Shown here: positions 34,946 to 42,806 of the stretch, in pieces
Layout of the letters: the number at the start of each line of letters is the position of its first letter
Position numbering within the stretch: position 1 is the stretch's first letter
From: Fibrobacter sp. UBA4223
GTDB lineage: Bacteria > Fibrobacterota > Fibrobacteria > Fibrobacterales > Fibrobacteraceae
Reading direction: 5' to 3'
Assembly (NCBI GenBank): GCA_002382975.1
Contig: DFTB01000008.1
Coordinates: 24,684-88,683, forward strand
DNA: 64,000 nucleotides
Position numbers and translations under genes: made by a program
Notes under the pieces: model-generated
Told to the model about the DNA's origin: nothing
The model's input: only the letters and a program-made list of their open reading frames with translations
The model's database searches: none

Positions 34946-36133
34946 ATGTTCAACGCATTCAGCATAGTCCGCGAAGTGGCAGGAATTGTGGCTGGCGCCA
35001 CCGCAAAGGTCCCCGCCATCGAAAACCGGTTCCATATTTCAGAAAGGCTGGACGGCGACTGGCCCGAAGGCCCGTTCCTCTGGCTGCATGGGGCAAGCCT
35101 CGGCGAATGCCGGATGCTCCTCTCCCTCGCCGGATTCCTGCAGCAGGATCTGCCCGACTGCCCAAAAATTCTCATCACGACGCAGAAGCCAGAAGTTGTC
35201 CATTTCCTAAAGAACTCGGGCAAGGAGATAGAGGCCGCCCTGGCTCCCGCCGACACGCCCTCCTCCCTGGCGAAGTTCATCTCCAAGGTAAAGCCTATCG
35301 GTCTTATCCTGGGAGAAAACGAACTCTGGCCGGGCTACCTCTCCGCCATGCGGCGGCTTTCGCTGAAGCCTTCCGTAGCCATCGTGTCCGGCAGGTTCCA
35401 CAGGGCACTGCCCTTCCTAGATTACAGTTCCGTAGGGTTCGCCGCCATGCAGACCGGCGCCGATTCAAACCGAATCCAGTCAGCCTTCGACGGAACCTGT
35501 CCTGCAAAGGCCTTTATCGGCGGGGACTGGAAACTGCTCTCTTGGGCCAAGTCCGGCAAAGAAGTCACCGCCCCCGAGAACCCTAGCGTAGATACGGCAT
35601 TCCTGTCCATGCACTTTGCCGAATGGGCAAGCCTCAGCCGCATGATCCTTTCTTCTATCAAGCATCAGGAATCCGTAGTGCTTGTCCCCCGCAGGCTTGA
35701 GGAGGTGGAAACCTTCCGCAAGGCCCTGCTGGAACAGGAACTGATTGTAACGGAGTGGCCCCTAGTTCAAAAGGGCGCCGTCGCCCTGGTCACCAAATTC
35801 GGACTTGTCCCGGAAATCTTGAAGATGTCAAAGTTTGCCGTAGTGGGAGGCTCCTTCAGCCTGACCCTCGGGGTCCACGACTTCTGGGAACCTCTCCAGA
35901 ACGGCGTGGCCACCTGCATCGGTCCTTACTCCAGAGGACAGAGGGAAACCGTCTGCACCCTGGTCCGCGAAGGAGTGCTGACACAGCTCCAGACCACCGC
36001 AGGCTTTGCCGACCGGAACAAGGCCGACATCCGGATGGTCCAGTCCTTCTTGGAACGGGAACGGCTGAAAATTACGGAATCATACCAGAAACTTGTAGAT
36101 TTTTTGAAAGACCTGCTCAAAGCACAAGGCTAA
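34946..36133 (+). CDS. waaA: 3-deoxy-D-manno-octulosonic acid (Kdo) transferase
   Basis: A 395-residue GT-B fold enzyme adding Kdo to lipid IVA at the inner membrane. The N-terminal domain has F-L-W-L-H-G-A-S-L-G-E-C-R. The nucleotide-binding half has V-P-R-R-L-E-E-V, V-V-G-G-S-F and the G-V-H-D-F-W-E-P motif. The family's N-terminal membrane anchor is short here, and the whole is slightly shorter than usual (about 420). It starts right at the end of the methyltransferase gene and is followed by ispH after four bases. Together with lpxH it confirms lipid A synthesis. Confidence 0.88.
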   Translation: MFNAFSIVREVAGIVAGATAKVPAIENRFHISERLDGDWPEGPFLWLHGASLGECRMLLSLAGFLQQDLPDCPKILITTQKPEVVHFLKNSGKEIEAALAPADTPSSLAKFISKVKPIGLILGENELWPGYLSAMRRLSLKPSVAIVSGRFHRALPFLDYSSVGFAAMQTGADSNRIQSAFDGTCPAKAFIGGDWKLLSWAKSGKEVTAPENPSVDTAFLSMHFAEWASLSRMILSSIKHQESVVLVPRRLEEVETFRKALLEQELIVTEWPLVQKGAVALVTKFGLVPEILKMSKFAVVGGSFSLTLGVHDFWEPLQNGVATCIGPYSRGQRETVCTLVREGVLTQLQTTAGFADRNKADIRMVQSFLERERLKITESYQKLVDFLKDLLKAQG

Positions 36134-36137
36134 AAAC

Positions 36138-37082
36138 ATGAAGAAACTGATTCTTGCCACCCCTCGCGGATTCTGCGCCGGTGTTGACCGGGCCATCCAC
36201 GTGGTGGAAAAGGCCCTGGAAAAATTCGGCTCCCCAATCTACGTGCGACACGAGATAGTCCACAACCGCTATGTAGTAGAAACCCTAAAATCCAAGGGCG
36301 TCATCTTCGTCGACGAAGTGGACGAAGTTCCCGAAGGTTCCGTGGTCATCTTTTCGGCCCACGGAGTGGCGGACCACATCTACCAGGACGCCGAAAACAG
36401 GCATCTGAAGGTGGTGGACGCCACCTGCCCCCTGGTCCGCAAGGTCCATTTCAGCGCCAAGCGCCATTTTAACGCCGGGCGCCACATTATCCTGATCGGG
36501 CATGCCGGACACGCCGAGGTGGAAGGCACCCTGGGGCAGCTCCCTGAAGGCGCCATCACCCTCATCCGGAACGAAGAAGACATCGAAAAGCTCTCTTTCC
36601 ACGACGGCAAGGAAATCGCCTACATCACCCAGACCACCCTCTCCGTAGCCGAGACCCGCAAGATTATCGCCAAGCTGAAAGAAAAATTCCCGAACATCAT
36701 CGGGCCTGAAGCCGGAGACCTGTGCTACGCCACCGGAAACCGTCAGGCCGCCGTTTTGGACCTGTGCTCCCAAGTAGATCTGCTCCTGGTGGTAGGGGCA
36801 AAGAATTCTTCCAATTCTTCCCGACTGATGGAACTAGGGCTGGAACAGGGCATCAGGAGCCACCTGATCGAGTCCGTCCACGACCTGGATCCGGAATGGT
36901 TCCAGGGGGTGGAGACCGTAGGGCTTTCCAGCGGTGCCAGTGCTCCCGAGATTCTGGTCCAGGAGGTAGTGGACTGGATAAAGGCGAAATTCACCCCCGT
37001 AGAGGTGGAAAATTTCGTCAAATTGGTGGAATCTACCAAATTTAACCTGCCAAAGGAACTTCAGGACGCCCCCCAGTCTTGA
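36138..37082 (+). CDS. ispH: 4-hydroxy-3-methylbut-2-enyl diphosphate reductase
   Basis: A 314-residue iron-sulfur enzyme, last step of the MEP pathway, giving IPP and DMAPP. The three cluster cysteines lie in R-G-F-C-A-G-V-D-R-A, D-A-T-C-P-L-V and D-L-C-Y-A-T-G-N-R-Q. H-G-V and G-H-A-G-H-A-E-V-E-G-T also match the family. It starts four bases after waaA, so it is operonic with it. ispD is also in this window (6855-7586) but not linked. Confidence 0.96.
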   Translation: MKKLILATPRGFCAGVDRAIHVVEKALEKFGSPIYVRHEIVHNRYVVETLKSKGVIFVDEVDEVPEGSVVIFSAHGVADHIYQDAENRHLKVVDATCPLVRKVHFSAKRHFNAGRHIILIGHAGHAEVEGTLGQLPEGAITLIRNEEDIEKLSFHDGKEIAYITQTTLSVAETRKIIAKLKEKFPNIIGPEAGDLCYATGNRQAAVLDLCSQVDLLLVVGAKNSSNSSRLMELGLEQGIRSHLIESVHDLDPEWFQGVETVGLSSGASAPEILVQEVVDWIKAKFTPVEVENFVKLVESTKFNLPKELQDAPQS

Positions 37083-37107
37083 CAATTCAACCACTTTTAA
37101 CTAAAAT
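37079..37107 (+). promoter_or_regulatory. Strong sigma-70-like promoter of rpmB
   Basis: TTGACA at 37079-37084, a 17-base spacer and TAAAAT at 37102-37107, followed by TG. The -35 overlaps the ispH stop codon. The leader to the ATG at 37139 is about 25 bases. Confidence 0.88.
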
Positions 37108-37138
37108 TGGTGTCCGTAAAAAACAACGGAGTTTTATT

Positions 37139-37360
37139 ATGAGCCGTATTTGTGAAGTCACCGGAAAAGCCGGCCTCGTGGGCAACATGGTTTCCCACTC
37201 CAACCGTAAGAAGTTGATGAAGCAGCTTCCCAACCTCCAGAAGAAGCGCTTCTATATCCCCGAAGAAGATCGTTGGGTTACCCTCCGCGTGAGCGCCGCC
37301 GGTCTCCGCACTATCAGCAAGTGCGGTATCCAGGCTGTTGCCCAGGAACTCGGCATCTAA
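37139..37360 (+). CDS. rpmB: 50S ribosomal protein L28
   Basis: A 73-residue ribosomal protein. The start at 37139 gives the typical M-S-R-I-C-E-V-T-G-K, with N-M-V-S-H-S-N-R-K and L-R-T-I-S-K-C-G following. It has its own strong promoter and a terminator directly behind it, so it is monocistronic; rpmG is not adjacent. Its single CxxC-type zinc motif is not evident. Confidence 0.96.
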   Translation: MSRICEVTGKAGLVGNMVSHSNRKKLMKQLPNLQKKRFYIPEEDRWVTLRVSAAGLRTISKCGIQAVAQELGI

Positions 37361-37385
37361 TTCTCGCCAAACAAAACTGAAAAGC

Positions 37386-37416
37386 CGCCAAAGTCCTCTT
37401 TGGCGGTGTTTTGTGT
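37386..37416 (+). terminator. Terminator of rpmB
   Basis: A perfect 9-bp stem CCGCCAAAG-TCCT-CTTTGGCGG is followed by TGTTTTGTG. Confidence 0.88.
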
Positions 37417-37423
37417 ATCTATC

Positions 37424-37515
37424 TAGGTTTTATGTTGTAGGTAGTAGGTATTAGGGCAGAATTGGCAAGGCAGATTCTTCGCCCCTAAAACCTAAGACCT
37501 AACACCTACAACCTA
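37424..37515. repeat. Inverted pair of degenerate TAGGT/ACCTA repeats
   Basis: The left arm (37424-37456) is made of AGGT/TAGG units and the right arm (37482-37515) of CCTAAAA/ACCTA units, complementary in bulk. The pair lies between convergent genes and touches the stop codon of the exonuclease gene. Confidence 0.7.
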
Positions 37516-38160
37516 TTTATTAATAAACTGCGGAGTGCCCTTGTACTTGGCCATGTTGGCCATGATGTTCCCCAGCTCCCAGTCCTTTTCCTTGAACCGG
37601 CGGCGGAGGATGGCCACGAAAACTTCCATAAGCATCTCGCAGTCATAGACGGCGCGGTGCATCTTTTCGGAATCGATACTCATGGCAATCTCGTTACGGC
37701 GCTTGAACAGATTCGCCATGTAACCCAGCTTGTGGTTTTCCAGCTCCGGCAGGATTGTCCTTGAAACAACAAGACTGTCAATCACCGGATTCCCCGGCAC
37801 CAATTGAGGGTTCTTGGCGTATGCCACCCGCAAAAAGCTGGCATCGAAGTTTGCGTTGTGGGCAATCAATATAGAGCCCTGACCACAGAATGCCGTAAAG
37901 CCCTTGAGACACTCGCCTACAGGAGGCGCGTTTTCCACATCCTTGTCGTAGATGTGGTTCACGTTGGAAGCCTCGGCGGGAATCAGCATATTGGGCTTTA
38001 CGAAAGTTTCAAACTCAGAAAGCAGCTTGGGCACCACCTTGCCGTTCTTGGTTTCCACAGTGAATTTTACGGCACCGATTTCAATAATTTCGTCTTTCTT
38101 GTTGTCAAGGCCCGTCGTTTCCAAGTCAAAGGCCACGAATTTTGGAGCTAAAGCAATCAC
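37513..38160 (-). CDS. DnaQ-like 3'-5' exonuclease (Pol III epsilon type)
   Basis: A 215-residue DEDDh exonuclease. Exo I is F-V-A-F-D-L-E-T-T-G-L-D. Exo II is A-H-N-A-N-F-D-A-S-F-L near residue 115. Exo III is H-R-A-V-Y-D-C-E near 190. The start is a GTG at 38160 whose GTGA overlaps the stop of the acyltransferase gene. GAGGAAAA lies upstream. A longer frame from a TTG at 38187 is less likely. It may be the proofreading subunit or an independent repair nuclease. Confidence 0.88.
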   Translation of the reverse strand: MIALAPKFVAFDLETTGLDNKKDEIIEIGAVKFTVETKNGKVVPKLLSEFETFVKPNMLIPAEASNVNHIYDKDVENAPPVGECLKGFTAFCGQGSILIAHNANFDASFLRVAYAKNPQLVPGNPVIDSLVVSRTILPELENHKLGYMANLFKRRNEIAMSIDSEKMHRAVYDCEMLMEVFVAILRRRFKEKDWELGNIMANMAKYKGTPQFINK

Positions 38161-38690
38161 GGTACATTTTCCTCTTGTTTTTGACAAAAATACTTAATTC
38201 TCACGACAATTGTTGACATAGGCAAGGGAATTATAAACCTGTCCCAAGTATGCAAGGTGAAATGCCGGCCGTACTGCACCTGGATTTCCCACAACGGTCG
38301 TCCCGATTTCCTTGACAGCCAAAGGGATCCAGGTTTCACAATCCCTGCAGGACCATGCGGACCGTCCAGAGCCATGCCCGCAAACTGTCCCGACTTTAAA
38401 GATTCCAGCAGATGACGCACGTTGAGGGCCCCGTGGCTGTCGGACCCCCTTGTGACAATATACCCTAGTCGTTTGGCGGTAGCGCTAAAAAAATTCCCAT
38501 CCTTGGACTGGGAAACAAAAGCGTGAACTCCCATGTCCTTGAAGGCTACGCAGCTGGCAAGCAAGTCCCTGTGCCAAGTTCCAAGAATGCCCGGACCGAA
38601 CTCCTCGGGGGTCTCCAGGCGAACCCTGAGGCTCCTTAGCCAGAGGCTCACCAGAAAAGAGCCCATTTTCGCCTTGAAACCGTCAAACAT
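38157..38690 (-). CDS. Lysophospholipid acyltransferase-like protein (DUF374)
   Basis: A 177-residue protein of the LPLAT superfamily. G-T-W-H-R-D-L-L replaces the H-x4-D box seen in lipid A acyltransferases. S-Q-S-K-D-G, R-G-S-D-S-H-G-A and L-D-G-P-H-G-P-A-G mark the DUF374 subgroup. It may acylate lipid A or another envelope lipid, though this branch is poorly characterised. The exonuclease gene overlaps its stop by four bases. It is divergent from tRNA-Cys. Confidence 0.82.
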   Translation of the reverse strand: MFDGFKAKMGSFLVSLWLRSLRVRLETPEEFGPGILGTWHRDLLASCVAFKDMGVHAFVSQSKDGNFFSATAKRLGYIVTRGSDSHGALNVRHLLESLKSGQFAGMALDGPHGPAGIVKPGSLWLSRKSGRPLWEIQVQYGRHFTLHTWDRFIIPLPMSTIVVRIKYFCQKQEENVP

Positions 38691-38723
38691 GGCCTAAAAA
38701 TTAGTTTTTTTAGCCTTTTGCCC

Positions 38724-38752
38724 TTGGAAAACGGGTTTTCATTACCTATATT
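38724..38752 (+). promoter_or_regulatory. Promoter of tRNA-Cys
   Basis: TTGGAA, a 17-base spacer and TATATT, 12 bases before the mature tRNA. Confidence 0.75.
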
Positions 38753-38764
38753 AGGCCTCACATT

Positions 38765-38837
38765 GGCGACGTACCCAAGTTGGTAAGGGGCGGCTCTGCA
38801 AAAGCCTTATTCATCAGTTCGAGTCTGATCGTTGCCT
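38765..38837 (+). tRNA. tRNA-Cys (anticodon GCA)
   Basis: The acceptor pairs GGCGACG with CGTTGCC. Anticodon loop CTGCAAA gives GCA; the stem closes with GGCT/AGCC. T stem ATCAG/CTGAT. The discriminator is T, which is the cysteine identity base. The next bases are CTCG, so no CCA is encoded. A terminator (38842-38866) follows. Confidence 0.95.
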
Positions 38838-38841
38838 CTCG

Positions 38842-38866
38842 AGACCTCCGCAAGGGGGTCTTTTTT
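38842..38866 (+). terminator. Terminator of tRNA-Cys
   Basis: AGACCTCC-GCAA-GGGGGTCT followed by seven T. The DNA from there to 39019 is very A/T-rich with homopolymer runs and holds no gene I can support. Confidence 0.85.
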
Positions 38867-39019
38867 TGTGAACTGAGCAGGAGCATTCCTTTTTTCTCGT
38901 TGTCAAGGGTGTTTTTTGTCTTTTTTTCGCAAAATTTTTCAAAATTCCAAAAAAAAGTTAAAAAAAATGCTTGTCAAGACCTAGAAAAAAAATTTTTTTA
39001 GGACTACATTTGAGTTCAA

Positions 39020-39682
39020 ATGTTACGATTCACTCAAGATATCCTTCTGGCACTGCGTTCCATCGCCAACGAAGAAGAATCTCACGAAATGTCCAAAAAG
39101 GCCCGTGAGCAATTCGACTTCCTCGGAGTGAAACTGGTTCCCCGTCGGGAAGTGACATACCCCATATTCGACAAGAACCCTCCCAAGAACGATGCGGAGC
39201 TGGTGAGCCGGATAGAGGACATGTGGGCTCAGCCCTATCGGGAAATCCAGTATGCGGCCTGCGACTACCTGTTCAGGCACAAGGGCATGCTAGGAGGGCA
39301 GCACCTCAACTTTTTAAAGAAACTGATTAAAACCCGCGCCTGGAAAGATACGGTGGACACTATCGCCGCCTGCATCCTGGGAGACCTGGCCCTGCGCTTG
39401 CCTGCGCTCCATGCCAAGATCGCCTCCTGGATTCGGGACCCGAACATCTGGGTTCGCCGTAGCGCCATTATCTTCCAGATCCAGTACAAGGACCGCACTG
39501 ACTGGCCCCTGCTCCGGCAGTTCTGCCTTACCTGCGCCAAGGATGACGAATACTACATCCGTAACGGCATCGGCAAGGCCCTGTCCGAATATGCCAGGAT
39601 AAACCCCACCGAAGTGCGCCGCTTTGTGCAGGACAACAGTTTCGCCGAACAGACCACCCAAGAAATCTTGCGGATGATTTAA
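39020..39682 (+). CDS. DNA alkylation repair protein (AlkD-like HEAT repeats)
   Basis: A 220-residue all-helical protein with tandem HEAT-like repeats. Features are W-A-Q-P-Y-R-E-I-Q-Y-A-A-C-D-Y-L, D-T-V-D-T-I-A-A, W-I-R-D-P-N-I-W-V-R-R-S-A-I-I-F-Q and D-E-Y-Y-I-R-N-G-I-G-K-A-L. These match AlkD-type DNA glycosylases, which remove bulky N3/N7-alkylpurines; the W-x-x-R-x-A and conserved Asp/Trp features are present. TACATTTG at 39005-39012 ends close to the start. Confidence 0.9.
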   Translation: MLRFTQDILLALRSIANEEESHEMSKKAREQFDFLGVKLVPRREVTYPIFDKNPPKNDAELVSRIEDMWAQPYREIQYAACDYLFRHKGMLGGQHLNFLKKLIKTRAWKDTVDTIAACILGDLALRLPALHAKIASWIRDPNIWVRRSAIIFQIQYKDRTDWPLLRQFCLTCAKDDEYYIRNGIGKALSEYARINPTEVRRFVQDNSFAEQTTQEILRMI

Positions 39683-39784
39683 AAACTGCCAAAAATGCGT
39701 TGACGGGAAGCACAAATTTCCGTCAAACGCTTTTTTTCGCCAAATCCGGTTCTTTTTTCGGAAAATTCATTTTATATTGTAGGT

Positions 39785-40210
39785 ATGGAATTCAAGGTTC
39801 CACACATTTTTGCCGTTTTATTTGTGGCGTCGGCTCTCTGGGCTCAGGACTTGTCCAAGCCCGTAAGTGACGTGCAAATTTTCCGCCCGGAAAAGCGTGA
39901 ATCCAACATCCAGCTGGTGGATTCCAGCAAGGCCAACACGGTACTTCTCAACGTGGACATCTTCGGTAGTCTAGATGTAGGCTCTTACTATATCTTGTGG
40001 GACATGGTGGACCTTTCCGAAGACATCAAGAAGATGATGACCACCAGGGATTTCGCCCGTGACGAATTCTTTATGCAGAACATCGACCGCGAACAGTTCG
40101 AACAGGAGCGCATACTGCAGCTGTTCGAAGACCGCAAGCGGGAATTCTTCGCCATCTTCCCCGAAGAAGCCCTGAAGGAACTGCAGGAGCAGCAAGAGGA
40201 CGAGGAGTGA
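39785..40210 (+). CDS. Small secreted protein of unknown function
   Basis: A 141-residue protein with a signal peptide (cleavage near L-W-A-Q). The short mature domain ends in a highly charged helical tail (Q-E-R-I-L-Q-L-F-E-D-R-K-R, then poly-Glu). It is probably periplasmic. TATATT ends six bases before the ATG with no SD. I do not recognise a family. Confidence 0.68.
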   Translation: MEFKVPHIFAVLFVASALWAQDLSKPVSDVQIFRPEKRESNIQLVDSSKANTVLLNVDIFGSLDVGSYYILWDMVDLSEDIKKMMTTRDFARDEFFMQNIDREQFEQERILQLFEDRKREFFAIFPEEALKELQEQQEDEE

Positions 40211-40240
40211 TTCGGAATTCGGATTTCAGAATTCGGAATT
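40211..40240. repeat. Degenerate AATTCGGA repeats before birA
   Basis: ATTCGGAATTC-GGATTTCAG-AATTCGGAATT forms three near copies of one 8-9 base unit directly ahead of birA, replacing any SD. Confidence 0.65.
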
Positions 40241-40250
40241 GACGCCTAAC

Positions 40251-41129
40251 ATGTATATATCTGAACGCAAATTCACAGATTGGCAACTCACAGGTTTTGG
40301 CAATGCTCCTGTCCTGCTTTTTGAAACCCTCGAAAGCACTCATTCCCTAATGAAGGCAATGGCCTCTGCAGGAGAAATCGCCCCCGGCACTCTGATTGTA
40401 GCCGACACGCAGACCGCAGGTCGAGGCAGGCACGAGCGCACCTGGGACTCCCCCGCTGGCAAGAACCTCTATTTCAACATCCTGATTCCGCTAGAAGGGA
40501 TTTCTCTTTCTTCTGCACCGCAAATTACGCAGGTGGCGGCCCTTACCTTTGCCGAGGTTTTCAAAAGCTTGCAGGACGATTCCAACAGCCAGGGGCGTGG
40601 CAACGGCGACATCGGCAAAGTATCCGTTAAGTGGCCAAACGACGTTCTTTGCGGCAAGCACAAGTTCTGCGGGATACTCACCGAATTAGTTTATATCAAG
40701 TCCGCGGAGTCGAGTAGCGCGTCAATCCCCGCCATCAGCATGGGAGTCGGCATCAACGTGAACAGCGATCCGGCTGATTACGCCCATTTGGGTCGAGCCG
40801 TTACGACGCTCAAGAATATATGCGGACAAAACATCAACCGCGAAAAGCTCTTACAAATGCTCGTAGCAAATCTGGAGCGGGCCATCGGTCAGTTCCGGGC
40901 CTTCGGGATATCCCCCTGGGTCGCCGCCTGGCGTAAGATGGACCAGTTCATTGGAACTCAAGGCACTATCGTCGTAAACAATCGCTGTACCGACCAGAAT
41001 CGCGACAGCGGGGCGGGCGTACAAAAGAAAACAGGCCGTATCATCGACATGAACGATGACGGCAGCCTGCTATTCAAGTGCGACGATGGTAGCGTAGAGA
41101 CGGTATATTCCGCAGATTTGGAAATATAA
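40251..41129 (+). CDS. birA: Biotin--[acetyl-CoA-carboxylase] ligase
   Basis: A 292-residue enzyme that attaches biotin to carboxylase subunits. The ligase domain reads L-E-S-T-H-S-L-M-K, T-Q-T-A-G-R-G-R-H-E-R-T-W, L-Y-F-N-I-L-I-P, K-W-P-N-D-V and G-V-G-I-N-V-N. No N-terminal winged helix is present, so it is the monofunctional type. The ATG at 40251 is preferred over a TTG at 40239. The C-terminal SH3-like domain includes I-I-D-M-N-D-D-G-S-L-L-F. Confidence 0.93.
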   Translation: MYISERKFTDWQLTGFGNAPVLLFETLESTHSLMKAMASAGEIAPGTLIVADTQTAGRGRHERTWDSPAGKNLYFNILIPLEGISLSSAPQITQVAALTFAEVFKSLQDDSNSQGRGNGDIGKVSVKWPNDVLCGKHKFCGILTELVYIKSAESSSASIPAISMGVGINVNSDPADYAHLGRAVTTLKNICGQNINREKLLQMLVANLERAIGQFRAFGISPWVAAWRKMDQFIGTQGTIVVNNRCTDQNRDSGAGVQKKTGRIIDMNDDGSLLFKCDDGSVETVYSADLEI

Positions 41130-41357
41130 CTACAGTTTCCGCTTAAAGTACAGGCTTCCGCCAAGGGAAACGGCCAGCACCACAATCATGGCGGTAAGCC
41201 CCATTTCGGCCAGGGGCTTCTGTTCGCCGGCAACACCCGTTTCAATCAGGACTATCAACACCAAGGCAATAACGGCACTTACAGAACCCATCTGCTGGAA
41301 CATCTTGATTTTGTCTTCGGTGCTAAACTTTCCGTCGGGACGTTTAATAAAGGGCAT
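41130..41357 (-). CDS. Small two-helix membrane protein coupled to ubiA
   Basis: A 75-residue protein with two membrane helices (about residues 26-44 and 52-70) and a charged N terminus (M-P-F-I-K-R-P-D-G-K-F). The start at 41357 follows a good GGAGG. It overlaps the ubiA stop by 14 bases, so translation is coupled. It closes the ubiE-ubiX-ubiA operon and is convergent with birA (stops adjoin). Its role in quinone synthesis, if any, is unknown. Confidence 0.7.
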   Translation of the reverse strand: MPFIKRPDGKFSTEDKIKMFQQMGSVSAVIALVLIVLIETGVAGEQKPLAEMGLTAMIVVLAVSLGGSLYFKRKL

Positions 41358-42237
41358 CGACGTTACCTCCCATGCAAATCCACACAATAAGCCCAGCCAT
41401 TACCAACACGCTGATAGCCACGTTGGCCAAAAAGAAATCCCTGTTCATGGCATCCAAGTCATCGGACTTTCGGAACAAATGGATATAGAGGATAGCCGCA
41501 GTCATTAGGCCCGTCACCACCCACCAAGGGGCTCCCATACTCCAAAACACGCCAAAGAAAACGCATAGGGCAAGCATGGCCACATGACTCCAGAAAGCTA
41601 TCTGCAGAGCACGCTTGCGGCCGAACCGGGCCGGCACCGAATGGAGTCCCATCTCCCGATCAATTTCTTCGTCCTGGGTAGCGTAGATAATGTCGAAACC
41701 GCCCATCCACAACATCAGAATCACCAGGAGAAAAATCGGGAAAACCGCAAACTCGCCCCGGATGGCTATCCAGGCTCCCAAGGGGCTCATACCGATGGCA
41801 AAGCCCAAAAACCAATGGCAAAGCCAGCTAAAACGTTTCCAATAAGAGTACGAAAGCAGGAGCAACCAAACGGGCAAGGCCAGCAGACCGGCGAGGGGTT
41901 GCAAGAGCGCCGCAAATAAAACGAACAGCACGCCGTTTACGGCCAGAAAGGCAATAACCGACGCCTTGCTGAGACGCCCTGCAGGCAAGTGGCGCCCTGC
42001 GGTACGAGGGTTCTTGGCATCGATATCGGCGTCGGCTATGCGGTTAAAGCTCATGGCGCTGTTGCGGGCGGTCACCATACAGCCCACAATCAACGCTACA
42101 ATCTTGACCGCCTCTGCGGCATCCATGCCGCGGAAACCCCGAGCCGCCACCCACATGGAACCTATGGCAAAGGGCATCGCAAAAAGCGAATGACTAAAAC
42201 GCACCAGGTGACCGAACTCTAAAATTTTCTTTAACAT
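41344..42237 (-). CDS. ubiA: UbiA-family prenyltransferase
   Basis: A 297-residue polytopic prenyltransferase that would join a polyprenyl chain to an aromatic quinone precursor. The first Asp-rich motif is N-R-I-A-D-A-D-I-D-A-K-N-P-R-T, and the second is D-I-I-Y-A-T-Q-D-E-E-I-D-R-E. Both metal-diphosphate sites look intact. Seven or more membrane helices are predicted. The start at 42237 overlaps the end of ubiX. The ubiX/ubiE context suggests menaquinone by the futalosine route or ubiquinone-like chemistry; the window cannot decide which. Confidence 0.9.
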   Translation of the reverse strand: MLKKILEFGHLVRFSHSLFAMPFAIGSMWVAARGFRGMDAAEAVKIVALIVGCMVTARNSAMSFNRIADADIDAKNPRTAGRHLPAGRLSKASVIAFLAVNGVLFVLFAALLQPLAGLLALPVWLLLLSYSYWKRFSWLCHWFLGFAIGMSPLGAWIAIRGEFAVFPIFLLVILMLWMGGFDIIYATQDEEIDREMGLHSVPARFGRKRALQIAFWSHVAMLALCVFFGVFWSMGAPWWVVTGLMTAAILYIHLFRKSDDLDAMNRDFFLANVAISVLVMAGLIVWICMGGNVDALY

Positions 42238-42806
42238 GAAGAGCCGCCTTCCCATGGTTTCACAATTCCGGCACAGTCCGCGGCCGAACCCGCCCCCAAA
42301 TGTTTCAGGACCTTCGCCACCACAGTATCCACAAGCTCCTCGACAGAGGTCGGCCTGCTGTAAAACTGCGGCGAAGCCGGAATTACAACCGCTCCTGCAC
42401 GGGTCACTCGTTCCATATTCTCCAAGTGTATCAAGTTGTAGGGCATTTCCCGAGGAACAATCACCAGCGCCCTGCGCTCCTTGAGACAGACATCAGCACT
42501 GCGCACCAGCAGGTTATCGGAAGTTCCTGCCGCAATACGGCCCAAAGTTCCCATAGAACAGGGCACTACCGCCATGCCGGCGTAATCGGCAGAACCGCTG
42601 GCACATTCCGCAAAAAAATCGTCCACGTTGAACAGCCGGTCGGCATAATCGAAAAGAATCTTCTGTCTTTCAAACTCCACCACGTCGCGTCCAGGTTTTG
42701 TCACAATAAGTGATACTTCGTGACCAAACTTTTTCAAATACATGGCCGTGCGGGTCGCATAAATTGCCCCGCTGGCTCCAGTTACCCCAAGAATATATCT
42801 AGCCAT
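42231..42806 (-). CDS. ubiX: Flavin prenyltransferase UbiX
   Basis: A 191-residue enzyme that makes prenylated FMN, the cofactor of UbiD decarboxylases. G-V-T-G-A-S-G-A-I-Y-A-T near residue 10 is the FMN loop. V-V-P-C-S-M-G-T-L-G-R-I-A-A-G and R-E-M-P-Y-N-L-I-H-L-E-N-M also match the family. The gene overlaps ubiE by eight bases and ubiA by seven. No ubiD is in the window. Confidence 0.95.
   Translation of the reverse strand: MARYILGVTGASGAIYATRTAMYLKKFGHEVSLIVTKPGRDVVEFERQKILFDYADRLFNVDDFFAECASGSADYAGMAVVPCSMGTLGRIAAGTSDNLLVRSADVCLKERRALVIVPREMPYNLIHLENMERVTRAGAVVIPASPQFYSRPTSVEELVDTVVAKVLKHLGAGSAADCAGIVKPWEGGSSC

Noticed and set aside
38868..39019. A small RNA in the A/T-rich stretch after tRNA-Cys
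   Set aside because: Only homopolymer runs are visible: no paired stems with a T tail and no promoter other than the TACATTTG box of the next gene.
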